NCBI GenBank assembly: GCA_019314085.1
Contig: JAFCZZ010000147.1
Location: 1-5,099 of the forward strand
Origin: Deltaproteobacteria bacterium
GTDB lineage: Bacteria > Desulfobacterota > Syntrophia > Syntrophales > UBA2210
Reading direction: 5' to 3'
DNA length: 5,099 nt
The translations under genes were made by a program, and so were the position numbers. Each line of letters starts with the position of its first letter. The stretch's first letter is position 1. The notes under the pieces are model-generated. The model ran no database searches and had not been told where the DNA came from. It worked only from the letters and a program-made list of their open reading frames with translations. This document shows, one piece after another, positions 1 through 5,003 of the stretch.

Positions 1-60
1 GTCCGGCGCGTCAAAAATAACGAGTATCAGTCCTGGATATCGGAGCAGTACGGCGAATAG
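1..60 (+). CDS. Possible C-terminal tail of an upstream gene (partial)
   Basis: Reading from base 1 there are 19 open codons, ending in TAG at 58-60; the peptide tail reads NNEYQSWISEQYGE. The hydrophilic, E/Q/Y-rich composition resembles a protein C-terminus, and the end is convergent with the minus-strand gene that stops at 93. Nothing identifies the family, and a frame this short can occur by chance. Positions 61-92 show no clear hairpin terminator. Confidence 0.3.
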   Translation, partial: VRRVKNNEYQSWISEQYGE

Positions 61-92
61 CAGTAAAAGGACCGGGGTTCGAGCAGCGCCCG

Positions 93-428
93 TCACTGAC
101 CGCCCGACGTGGTATCCTCGACGATAAAGGGTGTGGAGCGCACCCCGACACTTCCCTTTCTGACCCAGACACGGCACATCTTGACGGATGTTCCTTCCGC
201 ATCGACCAGATTCGGCAGCTCCTCCACCCCGGCGACATCGGCGGCGGCAAATTCATAGTATGATACATTCGTACTGAACGGGTCCGGGATAAGGATGATC
301 TTGTCGGCATCAGAGGGATGCTTTTCCGGGGCCCCCATGAAGGAGATGTGATTCTCTCTGAAATCCCGGGGCTTGTAAGTATCTATCTCAAACTTCTCGG
401 CATGCTTTAACAGATTCTTTACCGTCAT
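93..428 (-). CDS. Conserved small protein of unclear function (111 aa)
   Basis: This is a 111-residue soluble protein without a signal peptide or membrane segment. The N-terminus (about residues 1-22) is charged and probably helical. It is followed by a segment with FMGAPEKHPSDADKI at 30-44, an IPDPFS turn at 47-52, an aromatic YYEF at 57-60, VEELPNLV at 68-75 and a C-terminal strand-rich part with RVWVRKGSVGV and TPFIVEDT. From memory, similar 110-120 residue proteins with a KHP...DPFS...VEELP pattern occur in Desulfobacterota, some under an inorganic pyrophosphatase (Ppa) name. I see no classical D-x-D-P-x-D pyrophosphatase signature here, so I do not assign that activity. The ATG at 428 is supported by GGGAGGG at 433-439, four bases upstream. 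The gene is transcribed alone, divergent from coaE and convergent with whatever ends at 60. That it is a gene is fairly sure; its function is unknown. Confidence 0.82.
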   Translation of the reverse strand: MTVKNLLKHAEKFEIDTYKPRDFRENHISFMGAPEKHPSDADKIILIPDPFSTNVSYYEFAAADVAGVEELPNLVDAEGTSVKMCRVWVRKGSVGVRSTPFIVEDTTSGGQ

Positions 429-448
429 CTTACCCTCCCGTATCTGTA

Positions 449-477
449 TATGTAATTATTCCCTCCAATATTGTCAA
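449..477 (-). promoter_or_regulatory. Candidate sigma-70-type promoter for the 111-aa protein gene
   Basis: On the minus strand a perfect TTGACA (plus positions 472-477) is followed after 17 bases by TACATA (449-454), a weak match to TATAAT. The predicted start of transcription would fall about 14 bases before the ATG at 428, with the GGGAGGG ribosome site just inside the message. The -35 box is strong but the -10 box is poor, so the call is tentative. The same 99-bp gap must also hold the coaE promoter, which I could not resolve. Confidence 0.4.
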
Positions 478-527
478 GCCTTCAATTTCTGTTTGATGGA
501 AGGGCGGCCCTGTGCTAGAAGCTTCCC

Positions 528-1160
528 ATGATACGCATCGGACTGACAGGCGGAATCGGGAGCGGGAAGTCAACCGTTGCCGAGCTGTTCCGGAAGAGGG
601 GCGCCCATATCATCGATCTCGATCTCCTCGCGCATGAGATGGAAGAGCCGGGCGGAGCCGCCTGGGAGGGGATCGTCGATCATTTCGGAAGGGAAATCCT
701 GGACACGGGGGGAAGAGTAGACCGGGAGGCGCTCGGCAGGATCGTCTTTCGGGACAGCGCGAAGCGGGAAGAGCTGAACCACATCGTGCATCCCGCCATC
801 CGGGATGAATGGAGACGCAGGATCGACGATATCGGCCGCGGGGACGGGCGGGCCATCGTCATATCGGATGTCCCGCTTCTGATAGAGGTCGGCTGGCACG
901 AAGAGATGGATATCGTGATCCTCGTTCATGTGCCACCCGACGTGCAGGTAGAACGGATCATGAAGAGAAACGGCTACACGGAGGGAGAGGCACGGGACCG
1001 CCTCCGGTCCCAGATGCCCCTGGATGAGAAGATCCCCTTTGCCGACTTCGTCATACACAATGAAGGCACCCCGGAGGAGGCCGAGGCGGCCGTTGAAGAG
1101 ATATGGAAGGAACTCGTGAAGAGAAACCGCTCGCACAATGACAAGGAGATGAACCAATGA
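528..1160 (+). CDS. coaE: Dephospho-CoA kinase CoaE
   Basis: CoaE phosphorylates the 3'-hydroxyl of the ribose in dephospho-CoA using ATP, the last step of coenzyme A synthesis, in the cytoplasm (EC 2.7.1.24). The 210 residues match the usual length of about 200. The P-loop GGIGSGKS is at 8-15. IDLDLLAHE at 29-37 is the conserved acidic motif that contacts the acceptor substrate. VPLLIE at 115-120 is typical of the family. The lid-like stretch ERIMKRNGYTEGEARDRLRSQM covers 142-163, with its series of arginines, and ADFVIHNEGT is at 172-181. The C-terminus (about 182-210) is a charged helix. An in-frame TAG at 516-518 bounds the start, so ATG 528 is the first ATG; its ribosome site is weak (AGAAG at 517-521). 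The stop overlaps the carbonic anhydrase start by ATGA (1157-1160), so the two are co-transcribed. No key residue looks missing. Confidence 0.95.
   Translation: MIRIGLTGGIGSGKSTVAELFRKRGAHIIDLDLLAHEMEEPGGAAWEGIVDHFGREILDTGGRVDREALGRIVFRDSAKREELNHIVHPAIRDEWRRRIDDIGRGDGRAIVISDVPLLIEVGWHEEMDIVILVHVPPDVQVERIMKRNGYTEGEARDRLRSQMPLDEKIPFADFVIHNEGTPEEAEAAVEEIWKELVKRNRSHNDKEMNQ
1143..1149 (+). promoter_or_regulatory. Strong internal ribosome binding site for the carbonic anhydrase gene
   Basis: AAGGAGA lies within the last codons of coaE, eight bases before the ATG at 1157. That ATG shares its last two bases with the coaE stop codon. A strong Shine-Dalgarno combined with an ATGA overlap points to translational coupling, and it fixes 1157 as the start of the downstream protein. 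Confidence 0.75.
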
Positions 1161-1534
1161 CAGGGGAAAATGTACAGACGGATTTCAACGCCGAGGTATC
1201 ACAGCCGCAGATCGATCCTTCAACCTACGTTCACCCCCTGGCCTCGGTCATAGGCGGGGTCATCCTTGGAAAGAACATATTGGTATCCCCGATGGCGTCC
1301 CTTCGCGGTGACGAGGGACAGCCCCTCTTCATAGGGGATGATTCAAATGTCCAGGACGGGGTTGTCATCCACGCGCTTGAGACGGAGATGAACGAGACAG
1401 CGGTCGAGGAAAACCTGCTCGTGGTCGATGGAGTGCGGTACGCCGTCTATGTGGGCAGGAGGGTCTCTCTCGCCCACCAGGTCCAGATACACGGCCCGAC
1501 CGTGGTGCATGACGCGATACCTTTGTCGGGATGA
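1157..1534 (+). CDS. N-terminal part of the split gamma carbonic anhydrase (125 aa)
   Basis: This is the open frame as it stands before the frameshift. It carries all three histidine metal ligands (72, 107, 112), the catalytic Arg/Glu pair (50, 53) and the proton-shuttle-type Glu75. The last six residues (AIPLSG) are out of frame. It lacks the final beta-helix turns and the C-terminal helix that packs the trimer, so it is unlikely to be active by itself. Confidence 0.6.
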   Translation: MTGENVQTDFNAEVSQPQIDPSTYVHPLASVIGGVILGKNILVSPMASLRGDEGQPLFIGDDSNVQDGVVIHALETEMNETAVEENLLVVDGVRYAVYVGRRVSLAHQVQIHGPTVVHDAIPLSG

Positions 1535-1764
1535 AGACCCTGGTCTTTAAATCCAGGGTGGAGGCGGGGTGTGTCATAGAACCCGGCTGCCTCCTCATGG
1601 GGGTTATCGTACCGGACCACCGGTATGTACCCGCGGGTTCAATTATAAAGACACAGGAGGATGCGGACGGGCTCCCCGAAATCACGGAAGACTATCCGAT
1701 GAAGAATATGAACAGAGGTGTCGTCCATGTGAACACCTCTCTGGCAAAGGGATACCTTAAATAG
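1531..1764 (+). CDS. C-terminal part of the split gamma carbonic anhydrase (77 aa)
   Basis: This open frame begins at an ATG that overlaps the stop of the N-terminal part (ATGA, 1531-1534). It encodes the rest of the beta helix (KTLVFKSRVEAGCVIEPGC), the IPAG-like turn VPDHRYVPAGS at 28-38, and the C-terminal helix region ending VVHVNTSLAKGYLK, whose Asn68 corresponds to Cam N202. The ATG equals the methionine of the family motif DTFIGM, which argues it is an internal codon rather than an evolved start. No Shine-Dalgarno precedes it. Re-initiation after the overlapping stop is possible but unproven. Confidence 0.5.
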   Translation: MKTLVFKSRVEAGCVIEPGCLLMGVIVPDHRYVPAGSIIKTQEDADGLPEITEDYPMKNMNRGVVHVNTSLAKGYLK

Positions 1765-1783
1765 GGACAGCTGTCCCTATTTA
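1758..1783. terminator. 26-bp perfect palindrome, probable bidirectional terminator
   Basis: The half-site TAAATAGGGACAG is followed immediately by its exact reverse complement, centred between 1770 and 1771. As RNA it would form a hairpin with the centre bases as a small loop, A/T-rich at its foot and followed by T-rich sequence in both directions. That suits a terminator between the plus-strand coaE-carbonic anhydrase operon and the minus-strand pil cluster that ends at 1793. The carbonic anhydrase stop codon (TAG 1762-1764) lies inside it. The AATAGGGACAG core also resembles dispersed palindromic repeats I recall from proteobacterial genomes, so it may be a repeat insertion. Confidence 0.6.
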
Positions 1784-1793
1784 TCTATTTATC
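1778..1793. repeat. Two tandem copies of an 8-bp unit (TATTTATC)
   Basis: TATTTATC occurs at 1778-1785 and again at 1786-1793. The array begins inside the right arm of the palindrome and ends on the first base of the plus-strand CTA that is the minus-strand gene's TAG stop (1793-1795). It is probably a slippage product of the T-rich terminator flank. Confidence 0.5.
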
Positions 1794-2290
1794 TACAGGC
1801 GCCCCGCCCTCTTCAGGGCCTCTCTGAAGGTTTCGTAAAATGCATCGTTGTCGGCAATGCCCCGCTGTATGATAGCACCCGCTTCGCCGATATTCTCCCG
1901 GTTGATGACAAGGTTGACGCTCCTTCCAAAGGCGGCCATGTTATCCATTGTGCGGACGGTTGTACTGAGCAGCACCACGAAGATATTCCTCCGGACACCC
2001 ATGGGAAGATGCCGGATATGGGCCAGGACATCGTCCTCATTCGGACCCTCGCCCACGGTGATCAGGTCATACAGATGAAACCGCATACTCTTCAGGGCAT
2101 CAGGGGCGTCGGCGACCTTCGTAACGCGATACCCCATCACCTCCAGGACAGCACCGAGCTTTTCCAGGGCAACGGGGTCGGACTCACAGACAAGAGCGGT
2201 CGTTCCCCCCTCCAGGACAAAATCGAACGGCTTGTTAGACGCGTCGTATGACCCAGCCTGTATCGCATCAGATGTCTTCTTCTCGTCCAT
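1793..2290 (-). CDS. Degenerate response-regulator receiver-like protein (165 aa)
   Basis: After a polar N-terminal tail of about 28 residues, residues 31-131 follow the alternating strand/helix pattern of a CheY-like receiver: TTALVCESDPVALEKLGAVLEVMGY (30-54), a VTKVADAPDALKSM segment (57-69), YDLITVGEG (74-82), FVVLLSTT (104-111) and VNLVINREN (125-133). Key residues are altered. The acidic pair at the end of strand 1 is Glu36/Asp38, the phosphoacceptor Asp after strand 3 is replaced by Val-Gly (79-80), and the invariant Lys after strand 5 is Asn/Arg (130-131); the Ser/Thr after strand 4 remains. It is therefore probably a pseudo-receiver that works without phosphorylation. The C-terminus (about 134-165) is helical, with no DNA-binding or enzymatic output domain. 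ATG 2290 lies 11 bases after the stop of the PilU-like gene, so the two should be co-expressed. I infer a role in pilus retraction control from this context only. Confidence 0.8.
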   Translation of the reverse strand: MDEKKTSDAIQAGSYDASNKPFDFVLEGGTTALVCESDPVALEKLGAVLEVMGYRVTKVADAPDALKSMRFHLYDLITVGEGPNEDDVLAHIRHLPMGVRRNIFVVLLSTTVRTMDNMAAFGRSVNLVINRENIGEAGAIIQRGIADNDAFYETFREALKRAGRL

Positions 2291-2294
2291 CCAT

Positions 2295-2301
2295 CCCTCC
2301 C
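2295..2301 (-). promoter_or_regulatory. Ribosome binding site that selects the ATG at 2290
   Basis: GGGAGGG follows directly after the TAG stop of the PilU-like gene and stands four bases before ATG 2290. A longer frame could start at a GTG at 2308 inside the PilU-like gene, but no comparable ribosome site precedes it. The shorter start is preferred. Confidence 0.65.
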
Positions 2302-3450
2302 CTACCACTCTACCTCAAGATCTTTTATCTCCGTTGTGGCCTCACCCTTTGCGCTCTTGATCGAATCGATTCCGCGTCCCACGACCCCCTTTGTCGTCGC
2401 GTACGACAGGGCCGTCTCCTCAGTGATGACCCCGTCCCGGTACAGACCGATAATATAGTCATCAAAGGTCACCATGCCGAAGGCGTGTCCAGCCTCTATG
2501 ATCTCCTGAAAGGTTCTCCCCTCCTTCTCCCCGTGAAGGATGGTGTCCTTGACCCGTAGATTGGACTTTAAGATCTCAAAGGCGGCAACTCTCCCCCCGC
2601 CTATCCGGGGAAGAAGCCTCTGGCAGATGATCCAGCGAATCGTGTCGGCCAGACGCGCCCTGATCTGAGCCTCCTCCTCCTGAGAAAACATGCCCGCAAT
2701 ACGGTTAATCGTCTGCCCCGCATTCATCGTGTGGAGGGAGCTGAAGACGAGGTGCCCGGTCTCAGCGGCGCTGAGACCGATCTCCATCGTCTCACGGTCA
2801 CGCATCTCTCCCACAAGGACCACCTTGGGCGCCTGTCTCAGAGCGGCACGGAGTCCGCTCGCAAAGCTTGTAAAATCAACGCCGAGCTCTCGTTGATTGA
2901 AGGTTGCCCTCTTATGCTGGTGTTTGTATTCAACGGGGTCTTCGAGGGTTATGACGTGAACGGGCCGCTTTTCGTTTATCTCGTTCAGGATGGCCGTCAG
3001 CGATGTGGTCTTCCCGGTTCCTGTCGCCCCGGCGAAGAGGACAAACCCGTTTTTTTCCTCCGGTATCTCGGACAGCACCTCGGGGAGGCCTAACTCCTCG
3101 CAGGTAGGAACCCTGTCTTCCAGCTTTCTCAGGACGGTGGAATAGGTATCGCCCCGGGAGAATATATTGATCCTGAATCGCGCCTTGCCGTGCACTTCAT
3201 AGGAGGCATCACAGGAACCCTCCTCAACCAGGGCCCGCATAAGGGTGCGATCACGATTGATGAAATTCAGCGCGAATATCTCCGCCTGGAAGGGGGTGAT
3301 CTCGGGAGGGGAAAAATCCATCTCGACAACCGTCAGTTCGCCGGAGCTCTCAACCTGGAGCGGTTTCCCCACCGTGATATTCAGGTCGGAGATATCATTA
3401 CGGGAATCAAGCATGCGGGCAAGTATGTAGTCGATCTCCTGTTTTCTCAT
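2302..3450 (-). CDS. PilU-like type IV pilus retraction ATPase (PilT/PilU family)
   Basis: This is a hexameric secretion-superfamily ATPase expected at the cytoplasmic base of type IVa pili, assisting PilT in depolymerising the pilus. The 382 residues comprise a PAS-like N-terminal domain (about 1-125) and a RecA-like ATPase domain. Walker A GATGTGKT is at 141-148, the Asp box ITLEDPVE at 167-174, Walker B VLVGEMRD at 211-218 with Glu215, and the His box GHLVFSSLHT at 232-241. Several details favour PilU over PilT: LRQAP before Walker B instead of LREDP, RDRETM after it, AETGHL, a length like Pseudomonas PilU, and no AIRNLIRE motif (the region near 298-308 reads LRVKDTIL). The tail beyond about 355 is charged and variable. 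ATG 3450 has AAGGAAGGG about five bases upstream. The gene lies downstream of pilT, separated by a gap with a palindromic repeat, and is followed closely by the pseudo-receiver gene. Automated annotation may simply say PilT. Confidence 0.9.
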   Translation of the reverse strand: MRKQEIDYILARMLDSRNDISDLNITVGKPLQVESSGELTVVEMDFSPPEITPFQAEIFALNFINRDRTLMRALVEEGSCDASYEVHGKARFRINIFSRGDTYSTVLRKLEDRVPTCEELGLPEVLSEIPEEKNGFVLFAGATGTGKTTSLTAILNEINEKRPVHVITLEDPVEYKHQHKRATFNQRELGVDFTSFASGLRAALRQAPKVVLVGEMRDRETMEIGLSAAETGHLVFSSLHTMNAGQTINRIAGMFSQEEEAQIRARLADTIRWIICQRLLPRIGGGRVAAFEILKSNLRVKDTILHGEKEGRTFQEIIEAGHAFGMVTFDDYIIGLYRDGVITEETALSYATTKGVVGRGIDSIKSAKGEATTEIKDLEVEW

Positions 3451-3506
3451 GGCAACCCTTCCTTCTTACCCGATACATTGAGAGGTGTAAGTAACTGCCG
3501 TTATTT

Positions 3507-3626
3507 GTCATTTCGACCGCAGGGAGCTATAGTGCCCGTCAGGGTGAAATCTTACCGGGCCTGCACAATTATAAGATTTCCCCCTAACGGGGACTATAGC
3601 TCGTCGCGAGCGCTCCTCGAAATGAC
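3507..3626. repeat. MITE-like palindromic repeat, about 120 bp
   Basis: The element begins GTCATTTCGA (3507-3516) and ends with its exact complement TCGAAATGAC (3617-3626). An inner 31-bp arm (3524-3554, GAGCTATAGT...GAAATCTTA) pairs with 3572-3602, with three mismatches. The loop is 17 bases (3555-3571). The spacers between outer and inner arms are unequal, 7 bases on the left and 14 on the right. Ends of the GTCATTTCGA type match my memory of abundant non-coding palindromic repeats in many bacterial genomes. There is no coding capacity and no clear target-site duplication. It lies in the pilT to pilU-like gap, so it would fold into a long hairpin in any read-through message. Confidence 0.8.
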
Positions 3627-3688
3627 GAAATTGAAAGCGCTCATGGTTCATCGCAACTCTTCAGGCATCCAACCTTCTCCCTCGAGCC

Positions 3689-4771
3689 CTATACCTCTGT
3701 AAAATCAGATGGGGGCACCTTCAAGAAAGACCTGAACTTCATCTTGTCATTGGCCTTGATATATGCCTCTTCGACTCCGATCCACCCCTTCTGCAGAAGA
3801 TCCATAATGGAATCGTCAAGGAGCTGCATGCCGTACTTCTTTCCCGTCTGTATCATGGAGGGAATCTGAAAGGTCTTGGACTCCCTGATAAGATTGCGTA
3901 CCGCCGGGGTGGCGATCATTACCTCAAGCGCGGCACAACGGCCCGGTTTATCCACACGCTTGAAGAGGACCTGGGCCAGGACAGCGCGTATGCCGTCCGC
4001 CAGTGTTGATCGTATCTGCATCTGCTCGCTGGCGGGGAATACCTCTATCAAGCGGTCTATCGTCTTTGGCGCGCTCGATGTATGAACGGTCCCGAATACG
4101 AGATGTCCGGTCGAGGCCGCTTCAACGGCAAGAGAGATTGTCTCAAGGTCTCTCAGCTCACCCACCAGTATGATATCGGGGTCCTCCCTCAGGGCGCCAC
4201 GGAGGGCAGAGGCGAAGGATCCGGTGTGCAGCCCCACCTCTCTCTGATTGACGATGCACTCCCTGCTCTCATGGACAAATTCGATAGGGTCCTCAATGGT
4301 AATGATATGGTCCTTACGCGTGCGATTCGCCTCATCAATAATGGCGGCCAGCGTTGTGGATTTACCGCTCCCGGTCGGTCCGGTCACAAGGACAAGCCCC
4401 CTCGGAAGCGATGCGAGCTTGGTGGTGACGGGAGGGAGGCCTAACTGCGCCGTTGTAAGAATCTTGCTGGGGATCTCTCTGAATACGGCCGCCACACCCA
4501 CCCTCTGCTGGAAGAAGTTGGCACGATAGCGTGCAAGGGTTGGTATCTCGTATGCGAAATCCACATCGCCCGTTTCTTCAAACTGTTTGATCTTATGCTC
4601 CGGTGTTATCTCATACAGCATGGCCTTCAGCGCATCGCTCTCCAGGGGAGGATATTTTATCCGTTCTATCTCACCCCTGATCCTCAGGGCGGGCTGCTGC
4701 CCGGCAATGAGATGGAGATCGGATGCGCCCTGTTCATTCATCAGCTTAAAGAAAGCGTCTATCTTTGCCAT
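3689..4771 (-). CDS. pilT: Type IV pilus retraction ATPase PilT
   Basis: PilT hydrolyses ATP to drive pilin depolymerisation and pilus retraction for twitching motility, surface attachment and DNA uptake. It forms a cytoplasmic hexamer under the PilC platform. The 360 residues carry the full set of motifs: SDLHL near 17-21 and the PAS-like N-terminal domain to about 110, Walker A GPTGSGKS at 131-138, Asp box ITIEDPIE at 157-164, LREDPD then Walker B ILVGELRD at 201-208 with catalytic Glu205, His box GHLVFGTVHT at 222-231, and the retraction-specific AIRNLIRE motif as AVRNLIRE at 290-297. That C-terminal motif distinguishes it as true PilT. The frame stays open to a TTG at 4990, but ATG 4771 is chosen: homology begins there (MAKIDAFFKLM), AGGGAAGGGAA precedes it, and the likely promoter lies at 4812-4839, inside the would-be extension. 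It is the first gene of the minus-strand pil cluster. Confidence 0.95.
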   Translation of the reverse strand: MAKIDAFFKLMNEQGASDLHLIAGQQPALRIRGEIERIKYPPLESDALKAMLYEITPEHKIKQFEETGDVDFAYEIPTLARYRANFFQQRVGVAAVFREIPSKILTTAQLGLPPVTTKLASLPRGLVLVTGPTGSGKSTTLAAIIDEANRTRKDHIITIEDPIEFVHESRECIVNQREVGLHTGSFASALRGALREDPDIILVGELRDLETISLAVEAASTGHLVFGTVHTSSAPKTIDRLIEVFPASEQMQIRSTLADGIRAVLAQVLFKRVDKPGRCAALEVMIATPAVRNLIRESKTFQIPSMIQTGKKYGMQLLDDSIMDLLQKGWIGVEEAYIKANDKMKFRSFLKVPPSDFTEV

Positions 4772-4811
4772 ATCGGTTCCCTTCCCTGACGTACTGTTAT
4801 AGTATCGGTAA

Positions 4812-4839
4812 GATATAGAAAAAAATGAATCGTTGTCAA
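4812..4839 (-). promoter_or_regulatory. Candidate sigma-70-type promoter of pilT
   Basis: On the minus strand a perfect TTGACA (4834-4839) is followed, 16 bases on, by TATATC (4812-4817), which matches four of six -10 positions. A T-rich run fills the spacer. The start of transcription would be near 4805, giving a leader of about 34 bases with the AGGGAAGGGAA ribosome site at its end. Confidence 0.55.
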
Positions 4840-4903
4840 GAAATAAGAAGGCCGGGGCAGAGATACCTTCCCCCATGAATGCGGAGGTCTTGCGGAGATG
4901 ATC

Positions 4904-4919
4904 CCCTTTCATGAAAGGG
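4904..4919. repeat. 16-bp perfect palindrome upstream of the pilT promoter
   Basis: CCCTTTCATGAAAGGG is a perfect dyad centred between 4911 and 4912, about 65 bases upstream of the pilT -35 box. It could be an operator for a dimeric regulator, or the hairpin end of the message read from beyond 4935. It is not followed by a T-tract on the minus strand, so it is a poor intrinsic terminator. Its role is unknown. Confidence 0.4.
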
Positions 4920-4934
4920 AATGTATCGTTGTTC

Positions 4935-5003
4935 TCACTCCACCATCCTGAACTTGAGCGTGAAGATTGTCCCCTTCGGTTTTCCTTCAATAATATCTTT
5001 TAA
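4935..5003 (-). pseudogene. Possible remnant of a sensor histidine kinase C-terminus
   Basis: A 22-codon minus-strand frame ends at TGA (4935-4937) and encodes LKDIIEGKPKGTIFTLKFRMVE. The GKPKGTIFTLKF part resembles the last G-x-GT-x-FT-x strand of histidine kinase ATP-binding domains (HATPase_c). Upstream the frame is closed by TGA at 5004-5006 and again at 5016-5018, and the DNA turns AT-rich, so no kinase body is present. It may be the decayed end of a gene or a chance likeness. The region 4840-5099 otherwise shows no gene. Confidence 0.3.

Larger units (their letters stand above)
1157..1764 (+). pseudogene. cam: Cam-type gamma carbonic anhydrase, split by a frameshift
   Basis: Gamma carbonic anhydrases interconvert CO2 and bicarbonate as trimeric left-handed beta helices with metal bound at subunit interfaces. 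From 1157 the frame runs to aspartate 119 (GAC, 1511-1513), then shifts and stops at 1532-1534; the family sequence resumes two bases later. The junction reads GACGCGAT where GACGAT (Asp-Asp) is expected, so a CG was probably duplicated at 1513-1516. Corrected, the protein has 201 residues. It follows Methanosarcina thermophila Cam closely: Arg50, Glu53, Asn64, Gln66, His72, Glu75, His107, His112 and Asn192 correspond to Cam R59, E62, N73, Q75, H81, E84, H117, H122 and N202. The three histidines are the metal ligands. The acidic loop with Glu75 (TEMNETAVEEN, 75-86) separates true Cam from loop-less CamH proteins. No signal peptide is visible, unlike archaeal Cam, so a cytoplasmic enzyme is likely. 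The break may be a real recent mutation or a sequencing error. Confidence 0.85.

Noticed and set aside
73..84. GGTTCGA stretch resembling a tRNA T-loop
   Set aside because: The flanking bases do not form the five-pair T-stem, and no acceptor, D or anticodon arms can be drawn around it.
570..1157. Long minus-strand open frame opposite coaE (195 aa)
   Set aside because: The plus strand encodes an unmistakable CoaE over the same bases; the antisense frame has no family motifs and reflects codon bias.
1502..1534. Programmed ribosomal frameshifting in the carbonic anhydrase gene
   Set aside because: There is no slippery heptamer or obvious stimulatory structure, and the CG doubling within GACGCGAT explains the shift more simply.
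2291..2308. GTG start at 2308 for the pseudo-receiver gene
   Set aside because: It would overlap the PilU-like gene and lacks a ribosome site, whereas ATG 2290 has GGGAGGG just upstream.
3190..3702. Plus-strand open frame of 170 codons across the PilU-like gene start and the palindromic repeat
   Set aside because: It is antisense to a clear ATPase gene and runs through a non-coding inverted repeat; no protein features are seen.
4772..4990. 73-residue N-terminal extension of PilT starting at a TTG
   Set aside because: PilT homology begins at ATG 4771, which has a good ribosome site, and the likely promoter lies inside the extension.
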